From assembly GCF_048263515.1 (NCBI RefSeq), contig NZ_JBLXEC010000021.1, positions 1-64,000 of the forward strand: a DNA stretch of 64,000 nt. The letters are read 5' to 3'. The translations under genes and the position numbers were made by a program. How positions within the stretch are numbered: position 1 is the first letter of the stretch; every line of letters begins with the position of its first letter. A model generated the notes under the pieces. The model searched no databases. It saw only the letters and a list, made by a program, of their open reading frames with translations, and was not told the DNA's origin. This document shows positions 17,006 through 25,164 of the stretch, piece by piece. The DNA comes from Marinovum sp048263515 (GTDB lineage Bacteria > Pseudomonadota > Alphaproteobacteria > Rhodobacterales > Rhodobacteraceae).

Positions 17006-17425
17006 TCAGCCCCCCACAAACGCCGCAACCGCCGCTTCCGCCACCTCCAGGTCCTGATCCGGCGAGCCGCCGCTGACGCCGATGCCGCCGATCACCGCGC
17101 CGCCGGAGGCGACCGGGAGGCCGCCGGCGATCACCACCATCCGACCGCCGATGGTCGAAGACACGCCCCAGGCGGGCTTGCCGGGCTGGCTGGCCTCGCC
17201 AAGGCCCTTGGTCGGGTTGCGGGTGCCGGCGGCGGTGAAGGCCTTGTCGATGGCGATGGTGATGCTGGGGACCTTGGCGCCGTCCATCCGCTCGAAGGCG
17301 ATCAGATTGCAGCTTTCGTCCATCACGGCGATGCACATCGGTACACCGATCTCTTCGGCCTTGGCCTTGGCGGCGGTGATCAGGGTGCGGGCCTCGGTGA
17401 GGTCGAGCCGGGTCAATGTCAGCAT
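17006..17425 (-). CDS. GlcG/HbpS family (DUF336) heme-binding-like protein
   Basis: A 139-residue member of the GlcG/HbpS family. It shows the typical start LTLTRLDLTEARTLITAAKAKAEEIG, the core VAVMDESCNLIAFERMDGA-like segment and the C-terminal GGLPVASGGAVIGGIGVSGG loop. HbpS binds haem in Streptomyces; GlcG accompanies glycolate genes, and its job is unclear. It is the last gene after tctC-tctB-tctA on the minus strand, 54 bases from tctA, so it may help use the imported carboxylate. Confidence 0.87.
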   Translation of the reverse strand: MLTLTRLDLTEARTLITAAKAKAEEIGVPMCIAVMDESCNLIAFERMDGAKVPSITIAIDKAFTAAGTRNPTKGLGEASQPGKPAWGVSSTIGGRMVVIAGGLPVASGGAVIGGIGVSGGSPDQDLEVAEAAVAAFVGG

Positions 17426-17479
17426 GGGGCGGTCCAGTTCAGCTGAGAGGGGCAGGGGGCCGAAACAGGCCCCCCGAGG

Positions 17480-18982
17480 TCAGGCGCGGGCGGCAGACTG
17501 GCGGCGCAGCCGCGCCATCAGCATGCCGATCAGCGGGATCGTCCAGATCAGGATCGTCACCACCCCTAGCGTGCCGCCGACCGGTCGGTCGAAGAACCCG
17601 AGGATGCCGCCGTCGGACTTGATCACCGTGGCCATGAAGTTGTCTTCGAGCATCGGGCCGATCACGATGCCGAGGATCGTCGGCGCGATGGGAAAGCCGT
17701 TCTCCTCCATCAGGAAGCCGAGGATGCCAAGCACCACCATGATGGCGATGCCGAAGACGCTGTTGGTGATGGCGAAGGAACCGACGATGCAGAACAGCAG
17801 GATCACCGGCATCAACAACCGGGCCGGCGTCTGCACCACGTAGCGCGAGCCGCGGATGGCGAAATAGCCGAGGAAGAGCAGCAGAAAGTTCGCCACGAAG
17901 AAGGTCATGAAGATCGCGTAGGTCAGGCTGGCCTGGGTGACAAAGACCATCGGCCCCGGGGTGATGCCCTTCATGAAGAGCACGCCGATGGCGATGGCGG
18001 TGACGGAATCGCCGGGAATGCCGAAGACCAGCGCCGGGATCCAGACCCCGCCAAGCGCGGCGTTGTTGGAGGCACCGGCGGCGGCCAGGCCCTCGGGGTG
18101 GCCGGTGCCGAACTTGTCGGGTGTGCGAGAGAATTTCTTGGCGACCGCATAGGCCACCCAGGCGGCGATGTCCGATCCCGCGCCGGGCAGGATGCCCACG
18201 ACGGTGCCGATCAGGCTGCCGCGCACCAGGTTGCCCTTGTTGTCGCGCATCATCCGACCTTGGCCGCCGAAGACCGAGGAATTGGACTTCGGAATGGCAG
18301 ACTTGTCGTGGCGCTTGGCCATCGAAAACCGCAGGATCTCGGTCATCGCGAACATGCCGATCATCGCCGGGATGAAGCTGACACCGGCCATCAGCTCAAC
18401 CGAGCCATAGGTGAAGCGGGGGAAGCCACCGGTCACGTCGATGCCGATGGTGGCGATGAACAGCCCGATCAGCAGCGACACCGTGCCCTTGACCGCGGTG
18501 CCGCGCGAGATGATCACCGAGCAGCTGAGCCCGAGGCAGGCCAGCCAGAAATACTCGACGGTGCTGAACTGAAAGGCGAATTCCGCCAGAAACGGCGCGC
18601 CGGTGGCGAGGATGATCGCCCCCACCATGCCGCCGAAGACCGAACAGACCAGGCCGATGCCCAACGCCTTTTCCGCCTCGCCGCGCAGGGTGTATTGATA
18701 GGCGTCATCGACATAGGCCGCCGAGGCCGGCGTGCCGGGAATGCGCAGCATGGCGCCGGGAATGTCACCGGCAAAGATCGCCATGGTCACCGCGCTGACG
18801 ATGGCGGCGATGGCCGGTAGCGGGTCCATGAAGAAGGTCAGCGGCACCAGCAGAGCCGTGGCCATGGTGGCCGAGAGCCCAGGGATCGCCCCGACGAACA
18901 GCCCGAAGATCGAAGAGGCCAGGATGACGCCCAGTACCGAGGGGTCCATGACCATGAGGAATGCATCAGCGAAAGTGCCCAT
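17480..18982 (-). CDS. tctA: Tripartite tricarboxylate transporter, large permease TctA
   Basis: A 500-residue polytopic membrane protein, normal length for TctA, with about eleven to twelve hydrophobic segments. The family signature GLFVGAIPGLSATMATALLV lies near residue 27, and the second pseudo-repeat has GILPGAGSDIAAWVAYA. It forms the sodium- or proton-driven channel for a carboxylate delivered by the periplasmic TctC. It is 18 bases after tctB. The substrate (citrate-like acid, aromatic acid or other) cannot be inferred from the permease. Confidence 0.93.
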   Translation of the reverse strand: MGTFADAFLMVMDPSVLGVILASSIFGLFVGAIPGLSATMATALLVPLTFFMDPLPAIAAIVSAVTMAIFAGDIPGAMLRIPGTPASAAYVDDAYQYTLRGEAEKALGIGLVCSVFGGMVGAIILATGAPFLAEFAFQFSTVEYFWLACLGLSCSVIISRGTAVKGTVSLLIGLFIATIGIDVTGGFPRFTYGSVELMAGVSFIPAMIGMFAMTEILRFSMAKRHDKSAIPKSNSSVFGGQGRMMRDNKGNLVRGSLIGTVVGILPGAGSDIAAWVAYAVAKKFSRTPDKFGTGHPEGLAAAGASNNAALGGVWIPALVFGIPGDSVTAIAIGVLFMKGITPGPMVFVTQASLTYAIFMTFFVANFLLLFLGYFAIRGSRYVVQTPARLLMPVILLFCIVGSFAITNSVFGIAIMVVLGILGFLMEENGFPIAPTILGIVIGPMLEDNFMATVIKSDGGILGFFDRPVGGTLGVVTILIWTIPLIGMLMARLRRQSAARA

Positions 18983-19000
18983 GGGGATCTCCTTGTCAGC

Positions 19001-19474
19001 CTACCAGGCGACGGATTGCAGGACGCCCCATGGCAGGGGCACGAGGAAGACCTTGCTGAACAGCGTGTGGATCGCCAGCGAGGCAATGACCGAGACCAGC
19101 AGCGCGGTCACCAGAGAGACCCGCAGCGACAGCAGAAAGGCCAGCAGCACCGTGATGCTGAGCAGCGGAAAGCCGATCACGAAGAGCAGGGGAATGAAGC
19201 TCGCCGTGCCGATCAGCACGATGGCCACGCGGAAGATCCGCAGCCGGTCGGTGATCCAGTCGCCGGGGGTGATCAGGCGCGGGCGCTCGGCGTTCAGAAA
19301 ATCCTTGGCGATCAGCACGATGGCACAGGCGCCAAGGCCCAGCGCCACGATGGTGGGCAACAGGCCCGAGCCGATGGATTGCCCCGGGATTACCGGGAAG
19401 GTTCTGGCCTGAAACAGCACGGCGGCTGCAAACAGAAGCAGAAAGCACCCGATCAGGCGGTCACTGACTTTCAT
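19001..19474 (-). CDS. tctB: Tripartite tricarboxylate transporter, small subunit TctB
   Basis: A 157-residue four-helix membrane protein. The ATG at 19474 (MKVSDRLIGCF) follows AGGAG six bases upstream and gives the usual TctB length; longer frames upstream are spurious. Hydrophobic segments lie near residues 8-24, 40-60, 78-100 and 115-145. Its exact role in the complex is unclear, but tctA always needs it. It lies between tctC and tctA. Confidence 0.9.
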   Translation of the reverse strand: MKVSDRLIGCFLLLFAAAVLFQARTFPVIPGQSIGSGLLPTIVALGLGACAIVLIAKDFLNAERPRLITPGDWITDRLRIFRVAIVLIGTASFIPLLFVIGFPLLSITVLLAFLLSLRVSLVTALLVSVIASLAIHTLFSKVFLVPLPWGVLQSVAW

Positions 19475-19612
19475 GGTGTCTCCTATCGATATCCGGGATC
19501 GGGCCGCGCGGGGCGCAGGCGGGGCAGGGCGTGCCCTGGCGCCGAAGTTCATCTTCGGACCGGATGAAACGGGAAAAGGGGGCGCACCGGCAGGACCGGT
19601 GCGCCGAAGGGG

Positions 19613-20593
19613 TTACTTGGTCAGGCCGGCGGCTTCCATCACCTTGCCGTTGGCGGCATCCGCCTCGGCCATGAAGGCACCATAGGCCGGGCCGTCCATC
19701 CAGACCTTGCCAAAGCCGCGGTCTGCCATGAAGGCGGTGAACTCCTCGGAATTCCACGCGGTCTCCAGCGCGGCCGAGAGCTTGTTCACGGCTTCGACCG
19801 GCAGACCGGCGGGGCCTGCAACGCCGCGCCAGGTGGCGACCTTCAGGTCGATGCCGGTTTCCGATTTCACCGTCGGCAGGTCCTCGAGGCCGGGAAGCGG
19901 CTCGTCCGCCATCACTGCCAGCGCCTTGACCTTGCCGGCCGAGATCAGCGAGGCCGCTTCGGGATAGGAGCAGGAGACGATGTCGACACCGCCGGAGACC
20001 AAGTCCTGCAGACCAGCGGCCGAGCCCTTGGAGGGCACCCACGGCACCGCATTGGCGTCAAGACCGGCTTCGACGACGAGACCCGCCATGGCGAGGTGCC
20101 AGATGCCGCCCTGGCCGGTGCCCGAGGATTTCATCTCGCCCGGCGCCGCCTTGGCGGCCTCGAGGAATTCCGAGATCGTGTTGTATTCGGAATCCGCGCT
20201 GACGTGGAACGCTGCCGGATCGGCATTGAACAGGCCGATCGGGGTATAGGCGGTGTGGTCCAACTCAGTCAGGCCGGCGTGGTGCATCATCGCGATTTCG
20301 ACCGTCGCGGTGCCGATGGTGTAGCCGTCGGGCGCGGCATTGGCGATGGCCGAATGGCCGACAACACCAGAGCCGCCGTCACGGTTGACCACCGAGACCG
20401 GCACGCCCAGTTCCTTTTCCATCAGCCCGGCGAGCATGCGGCTGGTGGCATCGGTGCCGCCGCCTGCGCCCCACGGCACGATCCAGGTGATCGGACGCTC
20501 GGGGTATTCCGCCTGGGCGGTCCCGGCAAAGGTCATGGCGCCCATGGCAAAGGCCGCGGTGCCGAGGGCAGCCGTCACAAGATTACGAAGCAT
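19613..20593 (-). CDS. tctC: Tripartite tricarboxylate transporter, periplasmic binding protein TctC
   Basis: A 326-residue exported protein. ATG 20593 is preceded by GGGAG and opens a signal peptide (MLRNLVTAALGTAAFAMG, cleavage near AQAEYPERP). The mature N-terminus YPERPITWIVPWGAGGGTD is the Bug/TctC family signature that contacts the carboxylate ligand. The protein is expected to bind an organic acid in the periplasm and hand it to TctAB. It is transcribed divergently from the TRAP genes. An IclR-like TGGAA-N6-TTCCA dyad lies about 84 bases upstream. Confidence 0.93.
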   Translation of the reverse strand: MLRNLVTAALGTAAFAMGAMTFAGTAQAEYPERPITWIVPWGAGGGTDATSRMLAGLMEKELGVPVSVVNRDGGSGVVGHSAIANAAPDGYTIGTATVEIAMMHHAGLTELDHTAYTPIGLFNADPAAFHVSADSEYNTISEFLEAAKAAPGEMKSSGTGQGGIWHLAMAGLVVEAGLDANAVPWVPSKGSAAGLQDLVSGGVDIVSCSYPEAASLISAGKVKALAVMADEPLPGLEDLPTVKSETGIDLKVATWRGVAGPAGLPVEAVNKLSAALETAWNSEEFTAFMADRGFGKVWMDGPAYGAFMAEADAANGKVMEAAGLTK

Positions 20594-20992
20594 GAATTTC
20601 TCCCAGATGTGTAATGATTTTCGGGCGCATCGGCATTCCTCCTGGCCGGTTGTGCCCAATTCAAATGCCGAAACACATGGAAACGCTATTCCATCGTCGG
20701 GCATCCGTCTACGTCGCTGTTTCGCCCTTGGCGTGGTTTCGCATTTGCCAGGGACGGGGATTTGGCATTGATCGGTCCATCAATTCCCAAACCGCCTGTT
20801 TTTTACGCTTTTGCCTTCTGCGCTCCTCCTTCTTCGCGGCCGACGACGCGACCGATACATCAAAGTGGGATACTAGTCAGCAATTTTCTTGACGCAAGAG
20901 CCAAGCGCGGTCTATCAGTGGCTCGACTGCTGAGGAGTCTGCCGCCCGGTCTGTCACCGCGGCGCAAGATCATAGTCTGGGAGGACACCAAC
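20594..20992. promoter_or_regulatory. Divergent control region between tctCBA and dctPQM
   Basis: About 400 bases without a gene. Two signals can be supported. First, ATGGAA-ACGCTA-TTCCAT at 20677-20694 is a perfect 6-bp dyad containing TGGAA-N6-TTCCA, which resembles IclR-family operators and faces tctC. Second, TTGACG (20889-20894), an 18-base gap and TATCAG (20913-20918) form a moderate promoter for dctP. The ribosome site GGGAGG precedes dctP. No regulator gene is present nearby. Confidence 0.4.
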
Positions 20993-22006
20993 ATGACCAT
21001 TCGTACCTTCACCAAAAAGGCTGCGCGCCTGACACTTGGCGTGGCCCTTGCCACCGGGCTGAGCGCGGTCTCGATGACCGCCGCCGTCGCACAGGAAGTG
21101 ACCCTGCGCGGTGCCAGCATGTTCGACGAGAACCACGCCTTCACCAAGACGATGCGCAAGTTCGCCGAGCTGGTCGAGGCGAATTATGACGGCGAGGTCG
21201 AGTTCGACCTGCGGCTCAACGGCGAGCTGGGCGTCGAAAGCGACTATGTGAACTTCCTGCAGCAGGGCGTCGCCATCGACTATACGATCATGGCCCCCTC
21301 CAACATGGCCAAGTTCGCGCCGGCGATCCCGCTGATGGACATGCCCTTCCTGTTCCGCGATCTCGATCACTGGAACGCCGTGCTGTCGAGCGATGCCTTC
21401 GGCCCGCTGGAAGCCGAGCTGGAGAAAAACGCCGACATCAAGATCATCGGCTACACCGGCGGCGGCGTGCGCAACCTGGTGTCAAGCGAACCGATCGGCA
21501 ATCTCGACGATCTGGCCGGCCACAAGATGCGCGTGATGGGCGCCCCGATCCAGGCCAAGACCTTCTCGGCGCTGACCGCGGCCCCCTCGGCCATCGCCTA
21601 TAACGAGGTCTACAACGCCATCCAGTCCGGCGTGATCGCCGGCTTCGAGAACGAGGCCGCCAGCATCCAGAACCTCAAGTTCTACGAGGTCGCGCCCCAC
21701 GTCACGCTGACCAAGCACACCATCACCGTGCGCCCCATCGTGATGAGCGGCAAGACCTTTCGCAAGCTGCCCGAAGCGCTGCAGGCCGCAGTTCTGAAGG
21801 CCGGTAAGGAAGCCGGGGCCTATGGCCGCGAGCTGGAATCGCGTGAGGACGGTCAGAAGCTCCAGGAGATGATCGACGCCGGCCAGATCCAGGTGCAGGA
21901 ATTCGAAGGCCGCGAAAAGCTGCTCGAGATGGTGGTGCCGGTTCAGGACGAATTCGCCGAGGAAATCCAGGCGACCGACCTGCTGAAAAACGTGCGCGGC
22001 ATGTAA
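20993..22006 (+). CDS. dctP: TRAP transporter, periplasmic solute-binding protein DctP
   Basis: A 337-residue DctP-family protein. The ATG at 20993 has GGGAGG upstream and opens a signal peptide ending near TAAVAQEVTLRG. The mature protein carries PLMDMPFLFRDLDHWNAVL, then VRNLVSSEPIGNLDDLAGHKMRVMG-type residues, where the conserved Arg of the K-M-R-V segment grips the ligand carboxylate in this family, and YNEVYNAIQSGVIAGFENEA. It feeds the sodium-driven DctQM permease encoded next. The ligand is unknown. A hairpin after it suggests higher expression than the permease. Confidence 0.93.
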   Translation: MTIRTFTKKAARLTLGVALATGLSAVSMTAAVAQEVTLRGASMFDENHAFTKTMRKFAELVEANYDGEVEFDLRLNGELGVESDYVNFLQQGVAIDYTIMAPSNMAKFAPAIPLMDMPFLFRDLDHWNAVLSSDAFGPLEAELEKNADIKIIGYTGGGVRNLVSSEPIGNLDDLAGHKMRVMGAPIQAKTFSALTAAPSAIAYNEVYNAIQSGVIAGFENEAASIQNLKFYEVAPHVTLTKHTITVRPIVMSGKTFRKLPEALQAAVLKAGKEAGAYGRELESREDGQKLQEMIDAGQIQVQEFEGREKLLEMVVPVQDEFAEEIQATDLLKNVRGM

Positions 22007-22017
22007 CCTGCCGTCGG

Positions 22018-22047
22018 GGCGCGCCGTCACCGGGGCGCCCCTTTTGC
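22018..22047 (+). terminator. Hairpin with T-run between dctP and dctQ
   Basis: GGGGCGC (22018-22024) pairs with GCGCCCC (22037-22043) and TTTT follows at 22044-22047. It lies inside the TRAP operon, a usual place for a partial terminator that favours the binding protein. Confidence 0.65.
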
Positions 22048-22087
22048 ATTCCGGAGCCACACGCTCCGACGGAAAGGCCAAATCACC

Positions 22088-22582
22088 ATGATCGGGCGAG
22101 CCCTTGAAACCTTCTGCGCGGGTCTGCGCATCCTGCTCGGCTGCCTGATGGCGGCGCTGGCCGTGCCGGTGGCGATGCAGGTCATCGCCCGCTACACCGG
22201 GCTGATCCCCACCTACCTCTGGACCGAGGAACTGGCGACCTTCATCTTCGTCTGGGTGGTGATGATCGGCGCGATGCTGGCGGTCTGGGACGGCACCCAC
22301 TTCGACGTGGTGATCACCCCCGACGCCACCAGCCCGCTAGGCGTGCTGATCCAGAAGAGCGTGGTGCATCTGGCGATCATGGTCTTCGCGCTGCTCTTTG
22401 CCTGGTACGGCATCGAATACGCCAAGGTCGGCTCGATCCAGAGCTCGGTGATGATGCGCATCAACCTGCTGTGGATCTACATCGCCGTGCCGCTGGCCGG
22501 CGCGATCTGGGCCGTCTTTACTGCCTACCGGCTCTACGAGGCCTTTGACGCCTACACCCAATCCAGGAAAGCCAAATCATGA
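22088..22582 (+). CDS. dctQ: TRAP transporter small permease DctQ
   Basis: A 164-residue protein with four hydrophobic segments, the normal DctQ size. The family pattern W-T-E-E-L (YLWTEELATFIFVWVVMIGA, residues about 40-60) is present, as is a conserved Asp/His region DGTHFDVV. It pairs with DctM in the inner membrane. Its stop overlaps the dctM ATG (ATGA). Confidence 0.93.
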   Translation: MIGRALETFCAGLRILLGCLMAALAVPVAMQVIARYTGLIPTYLWTEELATFIFVWVVMIGAMLAVWDGTHFDVVITPDATSPLGVLIQKSVVHLAIMVFALLFAWYGIEYAKVGSIQSSVMMRINLLWIYIAVPLAGAIWAVFTAYRLYEAFDAYTQSRKAKS

Positions 22583-23889
22583 TCGTTTCAACGGGTCTGG
22601 CCTGCACCATTCTGGTCGGCGGCTTTCTGGCATTGATTCTGATCCGGGTTCCGGTGGCTTTCGCGCTCGGCATTGCCACCATTCCGATCGTGATCCTGGA
22701 TCTGCGGCTGACGCCATTCATCATCCTTGACCGGATGTTCCAATCCTACAATTCCTTCATCCTGCTCGCGGTGCCATTCTTTCTTTTGGCCGCGAACCTG
22801 ATGAATTCCGGCAAGATCACCACCAAGCTGATCGATTTCGCCCGGGTTCTGACCGGCTGGATGCCGGGCGGACTGGGCCATGTGAACGTCGCGGTGTCGA
22901 TGCTCTTTGCCGGCATCTCCGGCTCGTCCACCGCCGATGCGGCCGGCTGCGGCAAGATCCTGATCCCGGCGATGGTGAAAGAGGGCTACGACACCCGTTT
23001 TGCCATCGCGATCACCGCCTGTTCCTCGGTGATGGGGGTCATCATCCCGCCGAGCATCCTGATGGTTGTCTGGGGCGGGGTGATGCAGATCTCGGTCGGC
23101 GCGCTCTTTCTCGCCGGTGCGATCCCGGGCCTGCTGATCGGCTTTGCGCTGATGGCCACGGTCTACGGCTATGCCCGCGCCTACGACTATCCCATCGCAC
23201 TCAAGCCCACCTTCGCCGAGTTCTGGAGCGCCTTCAAAGGCGCGGCGCTGGCGCTGCTGACCCCGATCCTGGTGATCGGCGGCATTGTCGGCGGCATCGT
23301 CACCCCGACCGAAAGCGCCATCATCGCGGCGGGTTATGCGCTGATCCTCGGGTTCTTTGTCTACCGGACCGTGTCGATCAAGGATCTCGGGCATATCTTC
23401 TACGACACCGGCCGCTTTGCCTCGATCTCGCTCTTTGCCATCGGCACCGCCTCGGCCTTTGGCTGGATGCTGGCCTTCTACAACGTGCCCCGGCTGATCG
23501 TCGAAACGCTGACCGCGAACGAATTCGGCATGATCGGCACCGCGCTGATCATCGCGGCGCTGTTCCTGTTCTTCGGGCTGTTCATCGATGCGATCCCGAC
23601 GATCATCATCCTCGGCACCGTGCTTCTGCCGGTGGCCCAGGCGGCCGACATTCACCCGATCGCCTTTGCCATCATCGGGATCATCTCGCTGGCCTTTGGG
23701 CTGGTGACGCCACCCTATGGGCTCTGTCTGCTGATATCGGCGGCCATCGGCGGGATGAACGTGGTCAGCGTGATGCGCGATGTCTGCATCATCCTGGCGC
23801 CGATGCTGCTGATCCTGCTGCTGATCATCCTCTTCCCCGAGATCGCGCTCTGGCTGCCGCGGACGCTGATGCCGGCGACCTTCAACTGA
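22579..23889 (+). CDS. dctM: TRAP transporter large permease DctM
   Basis: A 436-residue polytopic protein of the DctM family. Typical segments are visible: VPFFLLAANLMNSGKI, LFAGISGSSTADAAGCGKILIPAM with the sodium-binding-type SGSSTAD motif, and PPSILMVVWGG. It forms the sodium-coupled transport domain. It is translationally coupled to dctQ. A GC-rich hairpin follows the stop codon. Confidence 0.94.
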   Translation: MIVSTGLACTILVGGFLALILIRVPVAFALGIATIPIVILDLRLTPFIILDRMFQSYNSFILLAVPFFLLAANLMNSGKITTKLIDFARVLTGWMPGGLGHVNVAVSMLFAGISGSSTADAAGCGKILIPAMVKEGYDTRFAIAITACSSVMGVIIPPSILMVVWGGVMQISVGALFLAGAIPGLLIGFALMATVYGYARAYDYPIALKPTFAEFWSAFKGAALALLTPILVIGGIVGGIVTPTESAIIAAGYALILGFFVYRTVSIKDLGHIFYDTGRFASISLFAIGTASAFGWMLAFYNVPRLIVETLTANEFGMIGTALIIAALFLFFGLFIDAIPTIIILGTVLLPVAQAADIHPIAFAIIGIISLAFGLVTPPYGLCLLISAAIGGMNVVSVMRDVCIILAPMLLILLLIILFPEIALWLPRTLMPATFN

Positions 23890-23894
23890 GGCTT

Positions 23895-23915
23895 GGCCCG
23901 GGTCTGTCCCGGGCC
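23895..23915 (+). terminator. Hairpin after dctM
   Basis: A perfect 8-bp stem GGCCCGGG / CCCGGGCC with loop TCTGT, six bases after the stop. There is no strong T-run, so termination efficiency is uncertain. Confidence 0.5.
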
Positions 23916-24021
23916 TGTCCGCCTTTAGGTCAGTGCCGTGCAAGCCTGACGGTCGACAAAGGCCGCGCCGAGGCTGTACTTGGGTCAGCACACCCGGCGC
24001 ACCATGACCCAAGGCAGCATC

Positions 24022-24975
24022 ATGTCCATCCTCCTGATCCACACCGGCGGCACCATCGGCATGGTGCAGACCGCCCAGGGCTTTGCCCCCCGAACCGGGA
24101 TCGTCGAAGAGGCGGTGGCGGATCTGCTGGCCAAAGGCGAGGTGACCGGCCCGATAGAGATCCTGCGGCTCGATCCGCTGATCGATTCCGCCCAGGCCAC
24201 GCCAGAGGACTGGCGGCGCGTGGCGCAGAGCATCCACGACGCATCGGGCAAGCATGAGGCGTTCGTGGTGACCCATGGCACCGACACGCTGGCCTATACC
24301 GCCGCCGCGCTCTGCCTCGCTCTGCCGGGGTTGGAAAAGCCGGTGATCGTGACCGGTGCCATGCTGCCGCTGACCGTGGCGGGCACTGACGGGCGCGACA
24401 ACCTGATCGCGGCGCTGAACGTCGCGCGGACGGCCGGGCCCGGCGTCCGGGTGCAGTTCGGCGGGCAGCTCCTGCACGGTGCGCGGGTGCGCAAGTCGCA
24501 CTCGCAGGCCTTCGATGCCTTCGAGGCCGCCACCAGCGACCAGCCGCCGCTGATGCCGGCCGAAAGCTTTGGCTTGAACGCGGTACAGCGCCACAAGGTC
24601 GGCATCCTCTCGGTCGCGCCCGGCTGCTGCATGGCGCTCTTTGCCGCGGCGGCCGAGGTCTGCGACGGGCTGGTGCTGCGCTGCTTCGGCTCCGGGACGG
24701 CGCCCGACACGCCCGAGATGCGCGCGGCGCTGCAGGCGGCGTGCGCGCGCGAGGTGCCGGTGCTGGCGGTCAGCCAATGCCCCGAAGGCGGCATGCGGCT
24801 CGGTACCTATGCGGCGGGGCAGGTCCTGCAGGACACCGGCGTGGTCGACGGCCGCGACATGAGCCCCGAGATGGCCTTTGCCAAGATGCAGTTCGCCCTG
24901 AGCCTGACGCCGGATTTCGAGGCCCGCCGGGATTTTCTGGCCACCCCTCAGTGCGGCGAGATGCTCGCCCCCTGA
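24022..24975 (+). CDS. L-asparaginase family protein
   Basis: A 317-residue asparaginase. ATG 24022 has AAGG seven bases upstream; an ATG at 24004 would add six residues. The first active-site motif is LLIHTGGTIGM, with the nucleophile Thr in GGT, and the second is VVTHGTDTLAYTA with the Thr-Asp pair. No signal peptide is visible, so it is probably cytoplasmic. It converts asparagine to aspartate and ammonia. It follows the TRAP genes after about 130 bases and a hairpin and may be separately transcribed. Confidence 0.9.
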   Translation: MSILLIHTGGTIGMVQTAQGFAPRTGIVEEAVADLLAKGEVTGPIEILRLDPLIDSAQATPEDWRRVAQSIHDASGKHEAFVVTHGTDTLAYTAAALCLALPGLEKPVIVTGAMLPLTVAGTDGRDNLIAALNVARTAGPGVRVQFGGQLLHGARVRKSHSQAFDAFEAATSDQPPLMPAESFGLNAVQRHKVGILSVAPGCCMALFAAAAEVCDGLVLRCFGSGTAPDTPEMRAALQAACAREVPVLAVSQCPEGGMRLGTYAAGQVLQDTGVVDGRDMSPEMAFAKMQFALSLTPDFEARRDFLATPQCGEMLAP

Positions 24976-25164
24976 GGCGGGGTCTGCGCCCACATTTCGG
25001 AGGTGCCGGACGAACCGCCACGCGCCACCCCGCAAAATGGCGCAGAGGCTCAGCCGGCCTATCCAAAGGCGACCGGGCCTATCCCGACGCACAGGGCACT
25101 CCCCGGGGCGATCCGTGTCATACCTCTGCGCATGTTACCGTATTCGAGTGGTCAGAGGCTTTCC

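Noticed and set aside
22588..25092. 834-codon minus-strand frame across dctM and asparaginase
   Set aside because: Lies antisense to two clear genes and is His/Asp/Arg-rich low-complexity shadow coding.
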